NCBI GenBank assembly: GCA_016926255.1
Contig: JAFGOY010000038.1
Span: forward strand, 1-64,000
DNA length: 64,000 nucleotides
Source: Anaerolineae bacterium
Lineage (GTDB): Bacteria; Chloroflexota; Anaerolineae; Aggregatilineales; UBA3940
Reading direction: 5' to 3'
Shown here: positions 53,253-61,116 of the stretch, in pieces
Position numbering within the stretch: position 1 is the first letter of the stretch
Layout of the letters: every line of letters starts with the position of its first letter
The notes under the pieces: generated by a model
The model's database searches: none
Told to the model about the DNA's origin: nothing
Seen by the model: the letters and a program-made list of their open reading frames with translations, nothing else
Program-made: the position numbers and the translations under genes

Positions 53253-53258
53253 TATAAT
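53253..53258 (+). promoter_or_regulatory. Possible -10 box before the first ATPase gene
   Basis: TATAAT, without a good -35 at the right distance (TTGATT at 53236-53241 is only 11 bp away). It suggests that the ATPase and adaptor genes may have their own start. Confidence 0.4.
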
Positions 53259-53272
53259 TTGGATACGTTCAC

Positions 53273-53290
53273 TTCGTCATCAATGACGAA
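53273..53290. promoter_or_regulatory. 18-bp palindrome before the ATPase genes
   Basis: TTCGTCAT-CA-ATGACGAA is a perfect 8-2-8 inverted repeat, 14 bp after the TATAAT at 53253. Outside it CGTTCAC (53266-53272) repeats a 7-mer also found at the second TetR operator (51475-51481). It may be a third operator of the locus or a leader hairpin. Confidence 0.55.
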
Positions 53291-53320
53291 CAACGACAAC
53301 AGAAAAATACGGATTTGGAA

Positions 53321-54277
53321 ATGGTAGTGGGAAATCAAAAAGAAATCATCATCGAAACGAACAACCTCCGGAAGGAATTCAACAAGACGGTTGCGGTAGA
53401 CGACCTTGACCTATCCGTGTATAAGGGCGAGGTCTTTGGGCTGGTTGGCCCGGACGGGGCCGGTAAAACGACCACGCTGCGACTGCTGGCCGCGATCATG
53501 GACCCGACCAAAGGTTCAGCAACCGTCGACGGCTTTGATACCGTGAAGTCTCCTGAGTCGATCAAGGAACGGATCGGCTATATGGCCCAGCAGTTCAGCC
53601 TGTATCGCGATCTCTCGGTGGACGAGAACCTCAACTTCTTCGCCGACGTGTTTGGCGTATCGGGGAAAGTGCGTAAAGAACGGATCGCGCGGCTGCTGAG
53701 CTTTGCCCGGCTGACCGAATTCCGCAAGCGGCGGGCCGGTCAGCTTTCAGGTGGCATGCAGAAGAAGCTGGGGCTGGCCTGCACCCTGATCCACGAGCCG
53801 GAAATTCTCTACCTCGACGAACCGACGACCGGCGTCGACCCGGTATCGCGGCGCGAGTTCTGGGATATCCTGACCAACCTGCACGTGCAGGGGGTAACCA
53901 TCGTGGTCAGCACACCTTATATGGACGAAGCCGAACGCTGCTCGCGGATCGGGTTGATGTATGAAGGTAAACTGATCGAATGTGACACCCCGGAGGCCAT
54001 CCGCCATCGTGTGCCCGGCAAGGTAATCCAGGTATCGGCCAGCGACCGGATCAAAGCGCGGGATGTTCTCCGCCAGACGCCGGAAGTCCACGAGGTGCAG
54101 TCGTATGGGGAACAACTCCACGTCTTTGTCGACGAGATCGAAACTGGCATAAAACTCATCGAAGAAACACTGGCAAATGCCAACATCCAGGTCAAGTCGA
54201 TCCGGCCGGTCGAGCCGCGCGTCGAGGAGGCCTTCATTTCGTTAATCCGGCGGCGTACCGCAGCGGACAGCGTATAA
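53321..54277 (+). CDS. ABC transporter ATPase 1
   Basis: 318 residues from the ATG at 53321; the frame also allows a TTG 6 bp earlier. Walker A reads GPDGAGKTTTLRLL, with the Q-loop (MAQQFSLYRDLS), signature QLSGGMQKKLGLA, Walker B ILYLDEPTTGVDP and the D-loop following; H-loop His is replaced: VSTPYMDEAERC has Pro where His is usual in the switch. This change is notable. Belongs to the CcmA/YbhF family. The C-terminal about 90 residues are a family-typical regulatory part. The next gene begins 15 bp later. Confidence 0.92.
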   Translation: MVVGNQKEIIIETNNLRKEFNKTVAVDDLDLSVYKGEVFGLVGPDGAGKTTTLRLLAAIMDPTKGSATVDGFDTVKSPESIKERIGYMAQQFSLYRDLSVDENLNFFADVFGVSGKVRKERIARLLSFARLTEFRKRRAGQLSGGMQKKLGLACTLIHEPEILYLDEPTTGVDPVSRREFWDILTNLHVQGVTIVVSTPYMDEAERCSRIGLMYEGKLIECDTPEAIRHRVPGKVIQVSASDRIKARDVLRQTPEVHEVQSYGEQLHVFVDEIETGIKLIEETLANANIQVKSIRPVEPRVEEAFISLIRRRTAADSV

Positions 54278-54292
54278 GGCATTGAGGCTCAA

Positions 54293-55267
54293 ATGAGCGA
54301 GACACAGTCAAACGGTAATCATAATCAGTACGCTGTCGAGGTCGAGCATCTGACCAAAGATTTTGGCAGTTTCCGTGCGGTCGATCACATTTCCTTTACC
54401 GTAGAACGCGGGCAGATTTTCGGCTTCCTGGGGCCAAACGGCTCTGGCAAAACGACGACGATCCGGATGCTGCTGGGCCTGCTGCGCCCCACCGACGGTG
54501 AGGCAATTGTGCTCGGCACCGATGTCAGGCGGAACCCGGAGAAGGTCCGGCCCCGGCTGGGGTATATGTCACAGCGATTCAGCCTGTACGACGATCTGAC
54601 AGTGGTCGAGAATCTGCGTTTTTATGGACGCACCTATGGACTGAAAAACGACCGGCTGCGACAGCGCATCCAGTTTGCGCTGGAGATGGCAAACCTGAAA
54701 GGGCGAGAACGCGAACGCACGCGGAACCTTTCGGGAGGATGGCGGCAGCGGCTGGCACTGGGCGCGGCGATCCTGCACGAACCCGATCTGGTCTTCCTCG
54801 ACGAACCAACGGCGGGCGTCGACCCGGTTTCACGGCGGGCCTTCTGGGACCTGCTGTACGAGATCACGGCACAGGGAGTGACTATCTTCGTGACGACCCA
54901 CTACATGGATGAAGCCGAACACTGCGAATCGCTGGCCTTCATCCACGATGGGCATATCATCGCCAGGGGATCGCCGCAGCACATCAAAGATACGATGATG
55001 CGCGGCCAGGTGCTGGAACTGACCCCCGACGATCCAACCCTGGCGATGGGAGCGCTAACCAGGGCAAAAGAGAACGGGCAGCTTCCGGTCGATGAGATCG
55101 CCCTGTACGGGGCACAAATCCATATCGTCGCCCCGGATGTTGAGCATTACCAGGGGGATATCGACAAGGTGCTTAAACAATCCAATGTTGACCCTGGAAT
55201 GATATCGGTAATCGCCCCGTCTCTGGAAGACGTGTTCATATCTTGTATTCGCAGCGAAGAAGAATAG
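54293..55267 (+). CDS. ABC transporter ATPase 2
   Basis: 324 residues: Walker A GPNGSGKTTTIRML, Q-loop MSQRFSLYDDL, signature NLSGGWRQRLALGAAI, Walker B LVFLDEPTAGVDP and H-loop TTHYMDEAEHC, all intact. Together with ATPase 1 (whose switch His is replaced) it resembles the two halves of the fused E. coli YbhF ATPase as separate genes. The asymmetry, one complete and one degenerate site, is known in other heterodimeric ABC exporters. It is followed by two adaptor genes. Confidence 0.94.
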   Translation: MSETQSNGNHNQYAVEVEHLTKDFGSFRAVDHISFTVERGQIFGFLGPNGSGKTTTIRMLLGLLRPTDGEAIVLGTDVRRNPEKVRPRLGYMSQRFSLYDDLTVVENLRFYGRTYGLKNDRLRQRIQFALEMANLKGRERERTRNLSGGWRQRLALGAAILHEPDLVFLDEPTAGVDPVSRRAFWDLLYEITAQGVTIFVTTHYMDEAEHCESLAFIHDGHIIARGSPQHIKDTMMRGQVLELTPDDPTLAMGALTRAKENGQLPVDEIALYGAQIHIVAPDVEHYQGDIDKVLKQSNVDPGMISVIAPSLEDVFISCIRSEEE

Positions 55268-55310
55268 TATTCGGTTTGTTCCAGTCAGCAAAACGGACGG
55301 ATGAAGCAAA

Positions 55311-56663
55311 ATGAGCAAACGAAGCAGAATCATCATCGGCAGTATCCTGGGCGGCATATTGATTATTGCCATCGCCCTGGGTGCTGTCTATTTTGGCGTT
55401 GACAGCCAGGCACGGGAGCAGTTGTTCTCGCAGCTCGACATCGAGACGGGCAAACAGGAAACGGGACTGTTAGCATCGGGGTTCATCGAAGCCGAAGAAG
55501 TGGAACTGGCCGCCGAGATCGGCGGGCGAGTGACGGAACTGCCATTCGAAGAAGGCGACGAGGTCAGGCGCGGGGATGTATTGGTCAAGCTGAACACCGA
55601 TATTTTGCAGGCCCAGCTCGACGCGGCACAGGCTAACCTCGCCCTGGCCGAAGCCGAACGCGACCTGGTCGAATACGGCGTTCCAGAAGAGATCATCGCC
55701 CAGGCCGAAGCACAGATCGGCGTGGCACAGGCAAGCATCACCGCCGCTCAGACCGTCCTGTATGACGCAGTGAATCTGCGGGACAACCCACAGGATATTC
55801 AGGTGATGCTCGTCGAAGCAGAAACACAGGTCGAGACAGCGGCATACCAGACCGATGTAGCAAAGGCGGACATGAATTTCTCGGAGTGGTGGATCGACCG
55901 TGGTGAGGAGTGGTATCGCAACTCTGACCTTCAAGTCATATGGCATAACGACCCTGATTATGAGTATCCTGGTTGGAACTTCTCAATGCAGATTGCGCCT
56001 CGTAATTACGAGGACGCGCAGGAAAATCTGGCGCAGGCGCAGGTGATCCTTGCTGAGGCAAACTCCTATCTGGGGACGGTACAGAGCATGTTGAACAATC
56101 CACAGGAACTCCAGGCGCAGGTAGTCAATGCCCAGGCTTCGCTCGATACAGCCCAGGTACAGCTTGATAACGCCCAGGCCAACCTCGATGAACTGCGGGC
56201 TGGCCCGACTGATGAGGAACTCAACATGGCCGAGGCTCGGGTCGAGGAAGCCGAAGCAGCGGTCAACTCCATCAAGACGCGGATCGATCGGATGATTCTA
56301 TATGCGCCCATTGACGGAGTCATCCTCGAACAATCGATCCACGTGGGCGAACTGGCCGGGGAGAGTGTGCCACTGATCACGCTTGCCAACCTCGATAACG
56401 TCGAACTAACCGTCTACATTGGCGAGGAGCAGTTCAACTACGTATCGCTCAACCAGTCAGTGACCGTCACCGTCGACTCGTTCCCGAATCGGGAATTCGA
56501 AGGCACCGTTACCTATATCTCCAACGAAGCCGAGTTTACGCCGCGCAGCGTCCAGACTCGCGAAGAACGTGTCAACCTGGTATACGCCATAAAGATTAGC
56601 CTGGATAATCCTGACCACGCGCTCAAGCCCGGTATGCCTGCCGACGCGCAGTTTGATTCGTGA
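55311..56663 (+). CDS. HlyD-family membrane fusion protein 1
   Basis: 450 residues. One N-terminal membrane anchor (about 6-28), then a lipoyl/biotinyl-like half (GFIEAEEVELAAEIGGRVTELPFEEGDEVRRGDVLVKL), a long helical hairpin rich in Ala, Gln and Glu (about 100-320) and the second half with YAPIDGVILEQSIHVGELAG followed by the beta-barrel segment. YbhG-like. The hairpin carries an insert with WWIDRGEEWYRNSD. In a monoderm such adaptors may reach the cell wall. Next adaptor gene overlaps or abuts it. Confidence 0.9.
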   Translation: MSKRSRIIIGSILGGILIIAIALGAVYFGVDSQAREQLFSQLDIETGKQETGLLASGFIEAEEVELAAEIGGRVTELPFEEGDEVRRGDVLVKLNTDILQAQLDAAQANLALAEAERDLVEYGVPEEIIAQAEAQIGVAQASITAAQTVLYDAVNLRDNPQDIQVMLVEAETQVETAAYQTDVAKADMNFSEWWIDRGEEWYRNSDLQVIWHNDPDYEYPGWNFSMQIAPRNYEDAQENLAQAQVILAEANSYLGTVQSMLNNPQELQAQVVNAQASLDTAQVQLDNAQANLDELRAGPTDEELNMAEARVEEAEAAVNSIKTRIDRMILYAPIDGVILEQSIHVGELAGESVPLITLANLDNVELTVYIGEEQFNYVSLNQSVTVTVDSFPNREFEGTVTYISNEAEFTPRSVQTREERVNLVYAIKISLDNPDHALKPGMPADAQFDS

Positions 56664-56674
56664 GGAAATTAACG

Positions 56675-57979
56675 ATGATGAACAAACGATTATCAACAAT
56701 TCTCAGAATAATCGGTATAGCTCTCGTGACTCTTTCAAGCGTTTCATGTGCAGGTGAGCCGGTTATCCCCGAAGAACTCGGTATACAGGCCGATAGTGAG
56801 GAAGCTGCCCTCGGTCCACTGGAGGCATCAGGGTTCATCGAGGCGAAGGAAGTCAGTGTCGTATCAGAAGTAGGGGGACGGGTCGATCAGGTTCTGGTCG
56901 ACGAGGCGGACACGGTAACTGCCGGGCAGATCGTCGTCGTGCTTGACGATAGCTTCCTACAGGCCGACCGTATGGAAGCACAGGCTGCCGTCACAGTAGC
57001 AAATGCCAGCCTGGCCGAACTGCTCGCCAGTGCTACCGAAGAAGAGATCGCAGTGGCACAAACGGTTATCGACGAAGCCGAGGCCAGCCTGGAAGGGGTG
57101 CAGAACACCTCGTACCAGTCCTGGGTGATCGCCAATGATCCACAGGATATTGCCCTCCAGATTGCGTCGACTGAATACGAGATTGCTCAACTCGCCCAAC
57201 AAAAGCAGCAGCTCCAGAACGACCTGGATAACCTGCGGTTCGAGTACGACGATGTGTTAAATCGTGATCCGGGCGATCCGGTCGATGTAACCCGGCAGGA
57301 TTCCCTGCTTATGCAGATCGAGCAGGTCAGCGCCCGGCTTGCCGTTGCCACTGCTCAGTATGATGGGGCCGTCCGTAAACTTAATCTACTCAACCAGCAG
57401 TACGAACAACCCCTTGCCCACCTCGCCGAAGCTCACAGTGCCTATTCTCAGGTGGCGGTCGCCGAGGCACAAGTCGAACTGGCTAAGGCCCAATATGATG
57501 TAGTCATCGCCGATCCAATCCCACCGGAGATCGCCATTGCCGAAGCCCAGATTCAACTGGCCGAAGCCAATGTCGCCCTGATCGATGCCAGAATCGCCCA
57601 GCTAACCCTGATCGCCCCGGTGGACGGAGTGATCACCACCCGCGCCATCTCGGAAGGTGAAACCGCCTCGCCGGGTGTCTCACTGTTCACCATCGCAAAT
57701 CTCGAAATGCTGAAGCTGGTCGTCTATATCCCAGAGACGCAGATCGGGCGGGTGAGGTTGAGCGCGCCGGTCGATATAACTATCGATTCGTATCCGGGAG
57801 AAACCTTTGAGGGGACGGTTGTCAATATTGGACGAGAGGCCGAATTCACCCCGCGCAACGTCCAGACCGAGGAAGAACGGGTTAACCTTGTCTTCGCGGT
57901 CGAGATCAAGATCGACAATGAGGGCGGCGAACTCAAGCCCGGTATGCCCGCCGATGTGGTGATCGAAACCGTCGACTGA
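56675..57979 (+). CDS. HlyD-family membrane fusion protein 2
   Basis: 434 residues from the ATG at 56675, chosen for the GTGAGGAAA ribosome site; a GTG at 56660 overlaps the preceding stop by 4 bp and is a possible alternative start. The signal segment ends in SSVSC, a weak lipobox, so it may be a lipoprotein. Core: GFIEAKEVSVVSEVGGRVDQVLVDEADTVTAGQ, a helical hairpin (about 95-310) and APVDGVITTRAISEGETASPG. A clear paralogue of adaptor 1. The pair may form mixed hexamers or serve different permeases. Confidence 0.88.
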   Translation: MMNKRLSTILRIIGIALVTLSSVSCAGEPVIPEELGIQADSEEAALGPLEASGFIEAKEVSVVSEVGGRVDQVLVDEADTVTAGQIVVVLDDSFLQADRMEAQAAVTVANASLAELLASATEEEIAVAQTVIDEAEASLEGVQNTSYQSWVIANDPQDIALQIASTEYEIAQLAQQKQQLQNDLDNLRFEYDDVLNRDPGDPVDVTRQDSLLMQIEQVSARLAVATAQYDGAVRKLNLLNQQYEQPLAHLAEAHSAYSQVAVAEAQVELAKAQYDVVIADPIPPEIAIAEAQIQLAEANVALIDARIAQLTLIAPVDGVITTRAISEGETASPGVSLFTIANLEMLKLVVYIPETQIGRVRLSAPVDITIDSYPGETFEGTVVNIGREAEFTPRNVQTEEERVNLVFAVEIKIDNEGGELKPGMPADVVIETVD

Positions 57980-58004
57980 TACTACCTGTTCCTTTATTCA
58001 CCGG

Positions 58005-58036
58005 GGCATGCAGCCAGAACTGCATGCCTTTTTTCT
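58005..58036 (+). terminator. Terminator of the exporter operon
   Basis: GGCATGCAG (58005-58013) pairs perfectly with CTGCATGCC (58020-58028), followed by TTTTTTC. It ends the ABC locus and separates it from the convergent DUF951 gene. Confidence 0.9.
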
Positions 58037-58245
58037 TACAGCCGGGGCTTGATCGTTTCCTCGCCGCGCCGGATCAGGCGGATGCGGCGTTCCAGTTTGC
58101 TGCGGGGAAGCATCACCGCGTGCCCACATTCCTCGCACTTCAGGCCGATATCAGCGCCGACACGGTAAATACGCCAGACATTGGCTCCACAGGCGTGGGG
58201 CTTTTTGAGGGTCAGCCGATCATCGATGCGCAAATCGAGGGGCAT
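58036..58245 (-). CDS. DUF951 (YyzM-like) zinc-ribbon protein
   Basis: 69 residues, read from the ATG at 58245 (MPLDLRIDD); the larger frame upstream overlaps the recombinase gene. The DUF951 pattern is complete: VxLKKPHACG, VGADIGLKCEECGHAVMLPRSKLERRI. Two Cys pairs may bind zinc. In many Gram-positive bacteria this gene lies next to replication or Xer-type genes, but its role is unknown. It starts 22 bp after the recombinase stop. Confidence 0.85.
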   Translation of the reverse strand: MPLDLRIDDRLTLKKPHACGANVWRIYRVGADIGLKCEECGHAVMLPRSKLERRIRLIRRGEETIKPRL

Positions 58246-58267
58246 GGAAGGGACTCCGAAGGCACCG

Positions 58268-59233
58268 CTACAATTCAAGCGGGTTGTAATCGACCGCGTT
58301 GTCGTCGAGATCGAGCATCTCGCCGATATAGCTACTGGTCGTCTGGGGACTGGCATGACCGAGCATGATCTGCACCTTTTCAATCGACGCACCCCCCCGC
58401 CGTGACAGCAGTGCCGCCGTTCGGCGCAGGTCATGAGGCTTGACCGGCGGCAGCCCGGTTTCTTTTGTGTAATGGTTGACCAGTTTGTAGATCGCATGCG
58501 GGGTGATCCCGTCCCGGTAGCCCAGGACTTTGCCGTCTTTGGTGATCGGGACAAAAATCCGCTCGGTGGGCCTATCCATCGGCAGCCCCGCTACCTCTCC
58601 CCAGGTTATCAGCAAATCCCACAGCCAGAGCGGGACTTTGAGCGTGCGAATACGCCCGTGTTTACCCTGCAGATTGGCAATCACCTTGTGGCCTTCCAGT
58701 TCCATCAGGTGGCCCCAGGTGAGGTTACAGACTTCGGAGCGGCGCAGGCCGAGTGCAAGCAGCAGCCCCAGGATCGCCGAATCGCGCAGCCCCTTGATCG
58801 TCTTGGTACCGGGCGCATCAAGCAGGCGGCGGGCCTGATCAGCGGTAAGGCGGCGTCCCTGCACCTGACCGCGCACGCGCGGCGGTTTCACCAGTTCCAA
58901 CTGCGGCAGCCCGGCAGCCAGCCGGGGTTCTAAAGCGGCGGCGGTTCGCATCATCCCCTTGATCGTGTTGATGTGCGCCTGCACCGACCGGGCCGACAGG
59001 CCGCGCTCCGTTTGCAAAAAGGCAACGTACTGTTTGAGGTGGACGACCAGCGGAGCTGAGGGCTGCCCGGCGCGCCACTCCATGAATGCATCGAGGCGAC
59101 TGGCATAAGCCCGCTGGGTATTGGGGGCGAGTCCAGCGACGTAAGTAGCGACGGCCTGATCCAGCAGGTCGCCTTCCTGCGCGATGGCCAGGGCTGACGA
59201 CGAGTCGGGTTGGAAATTCGATAGCTCGGTCAT
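58268..59233 (-). CDS. Xer-type tyrosine recombinase
   Basis: 321 residues. N-terminal SAM-like core-binding domain (about 25-120) and C-terminal catalytic domain with Arg in ALGLRRSEVCNLTWGHL, Lys in the beta-hairpin (AN LQGKHGRIRTLK), HxxR in VKPHDLRRTAALL, His in LGHASPQTTSSYIG and the final Tyr in that motif. Length fits XerC/XerD of chromosome-dimer resolution. No phage or other transfer genes and no att-like repeat are visible, so a housekeeping role is more likely than an integrase. It precedes DUF951 on the same strand. Confidence 0.88.
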   Translation of the reverse strand: MTELSNFQPDSSSALAIAQEGDLLDQAVATYVAGLAPNTQRAYASRLDAFMEWRAGQPSAPLVVHLKQYVAFLQTERGLSARSVQAHINTIKGMMRTAAALEPRLAAGLPQLELVKPPRVRGQVQGRRLTADQARRLLDAPGTKTIKGLRDSAILGLLLALGLRRSEVCNLTWGHLMELEGHKVIANLQGKHGRIRTLKVPLWLWDLLITWGEVAGLPMDRPTERIFVPITKDGKVLGYRDGITPHAIYKLVNHYTKETGLPPVKPHDLRRTAALLSRRGGASIEKVQIMLGHASPQTTSSYIGEMLDLDDNAVDYNPLEL

Positions 59234-59257
59234 AGAGACATTATAACATCGCGGCGA

Positions 59258-60253
59258 CTATCGAGCCGCGCCGGATGCGTCTTCAGAGAGGGCCGCCAGA
59301 ACAGCCCTCACACCGTCAAGGTTCTGCTCGAACTCGACCTCGTTGCGCTCCGCCAGTTCGACTTCAATCGCGGCGATATCCTGTGAGGCAAGCCAGTTGG
59401 CGGCATCACCGGATACCGGGTATTGATCGAATGAATCTAAGTAATCGTAACCGGCGGCATCAGCATACAGACGGGCTACCGCCCGGGATGGCTCATGCGG
59501 TGCATCACAATCGCCGGGGAATACCGCAGACATCTGGCTGTGCCAGAAGACAACTGTTGTGACATCATTCTTCAGAATAAAATTCCTCAGCACGCGGGTT
59601 TCGGCTTCCGAAAATGGCGCCGATCCAGCATTGATCTCAATCTCGAAGATGAAAGCGACCGGTTCCCAGTTGCAATTCCAGTTACGATTAATATCAACCT
59701 CATTGGCGTTAAAGCGCCCTGGGAAGGTATTCTCTGCTAACTCACCGGGATCAAATCGCCCTGTGTGGCCGGTCACGAGGACTATGCCATCGGGGTTGGC
59801 CTCTGGAATGATAGTGAGGGTGATCGATGCGGGAATTTCGTCGGGGTGTTCGGAGAAATAGTCGATCATTTCGTAGGCCAGCAGCACGGTATTCCATTCG
59901 TAGCCGCCGTGAATCCCGCCGATCAGCGCGACCGATATTGGGCCACTACCGAAATGGTACGCTTCGATAGGGTGTCCACCAGTCGACCTACCGAGCACCT
60001 CCTGCGTGGTGAAGGGTTCTTCAAGATCAACCGATTGAATCTCAGGGGAAGATTCGGGAATTGCTGTCTCGCCCACTACGGGGGTCGGTACCGGGGTAGA
60101 GGTCGAAAAGGCTGATGCCGGGATCGCTGTCCGAGTGGGGATTGGGATCGGGGGAGCCGGTGCAGAACCGATACAGGCTGTCAGCACAAAGAGCACTGCG
60201 CAAAATGCAAGACATCGATAGAAAGTGAGTTTCGCAGTATGGGCCATGCCCAT
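59258..60253 (-). CDS. M14-family metallocarboxypeptidase lipoprotein
   Basis: 331 residues (ATG at 60253; another ATG at 60247 is equally possible). The signal ends in VLTAC, then a Pro/Thr linker (about 30-65). Zinc-carboxypeptidase features: HGGYEWN (first His and Glu of the metal site), DINRNWNCNW (substrate-binding Arg), VFWHSQ (last metal His) and a late Glu in AIEVELAERNEVEFE. It probably cuts peptidoglycan peptides or other peptides outside the cell. Class is similar to D-glutamyl-meso-DAP peptidases. On the minus strand a TATAGT lies only 7-12 bp upstream of the second ATG, suggesting a short or absent leader. Confidence 0.85.
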   Translation of the reverse strand: MGMAHTAKLTFYRCLAFCAVLFVLTACIGSAPAPPIPIPTRTAIPASAFSTSTPVPTPVVGETAIPESSPEIQSVDLEEPFTTQEVLGRSTGGHPIEAYHFGSGPISVALIGGIHGGYEWNTVLLAYEMIDYFSEHPDEIPASITLTIIPEANPDGIVLVTGHTGRFDPGELAENTFPGRFNANEVDINRNWNCNWEPVAFIFEIEINAGSAPFSEAETRVLRNFILKNDVTTVVFWHSQMSAVFPGDCDAPHEPSRAVARLYADAAGYDYLDSFDQYPVSGDAANWLASQDIAAIEVELAERNEVEFEQNLDGVRAVLAALSEDASGAAR

Positions 60254-60275
60254 AACTATACCACAGCCGAGATCA

Positions 60276-60284
60276 TGCTATAAT
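60276..60284 (+). promoter_or_regulatory. Extended -10 of the HAD gene
   Basis: TGC followed by TATAAT (60279-60284), 41 bp before the ATG of the HAD phosphatase gene. No clear -35 box is visible. Confidence 0.55.
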
Positions 60285-60325
60285 CGCGGGGGTTATTGTC
60301 AACCAGACGCATAACAGGAGTTATT

Positions 60326-61003
60326 ATGATAACCGACGCCCCCTTTTCACCCGATGATATCGAAGCAGTGCTGTTTGATATGGACGGCACGCTGGTCGAC
60401 ACCGACAACGTGGACGTCGCAAAGTGGGCACGCCGGATCGCCCGAATCTACCGTTCGCCAAATGCCAGGCGCAAGAATGCCCGCAAGCTGGTGATGGCCT
60501 TAGAAACGCCGATGAACGCAGTGTTTACCGTGCTGGACGCGGTCGGACTCGATACGCCGGTGGTACGGTTGATGATCAGGCTGCAAGGTGGAACCGATCA
60601 GGGGGATATGATGCCACCCGTCGACGGTGTGGTAGACCTAATCAAGCAACTGGCAGACCGGTACCGGCTGGGTGTCGTCAGCACACGTGAAGTGAAGGAA
60701 TCGGAAAAATTTCTGGTGTCATTGGGCGTGAGGGAATATTTCGAAGTGATCGCCGGGCGCGATAGCACCTGGCGGATCAAGCCGCACCCGCAGCCGGTGC
60801 GCTATGCCGCTAACAAGCTGGGTATCGACCCGAAACGCTGCCTGATGGTCGGCGATACGACGGTCGACGCAAAAGCCGGGCTTCGCGCCGGGTCCTGGAC
60901 GGTTTCGGTGTTATGTGGATATGGCGAACGCGCCGAACTCGAACGTACTGGCACACACCTGATTCTTGAACATACATCACAACTTCGTGACCTGCTTTTG
61001 TGA
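60326..61003 (+). CDS. HAD-superfamily phosphatase
   Basis: 225 residues from the ATG at 60326 (MITDAPFSPDD), preceded by ACAGGAG. HAD motif I VLFDMDGTLVDTDN, motif III KPHPQPVRYAANKLGIDPKRCL and motif IV LMVGDTTVDAKAGLRAG. A helical cap follows motif I, so it belongs to the phosphoglycolate phosphatase-like (Gph) class. Substrate unknown. It is the gene before lpdA, with a 113-bp gap. Confidence 0.92.
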   Translation: MITDAPFSPDDIEAVLFDMDGTLVDTDNVDVAKWARRIARIYRSPNARRKNARKLVMALETPMNAVFTVLDAVGLDTPVVRLMIRLQGGTDQGDMMPPVDGVVDLIKQLADRYRLGVVSTREVKESEKFLVSLGVREYFEVIAGRDSTWRIKPHPQPVRYAANKLGIDPKRCLMVGDTTVDAKAGLRAGSWTVSVLCGYGERAELERTGTHLILEHTSQLRDLLL

Positions 61004-61116
61004 TAGACCTCACTGGAAAGCACACTCCTATCACAATACAATACAGGGGACTTTCTTTCACCATTTTTGCCGTATATTGACTACGGTTTGGTACGACCTC
61101 GTAAAAAGGAGCACTC

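Noticed and set aside
58268-59233. Integrase of a genomic island
   Set aside because: No tRNA gene, direct repeats, excisionase or cargo boundary was seen; length and neighbour gene fit a Xer protein.
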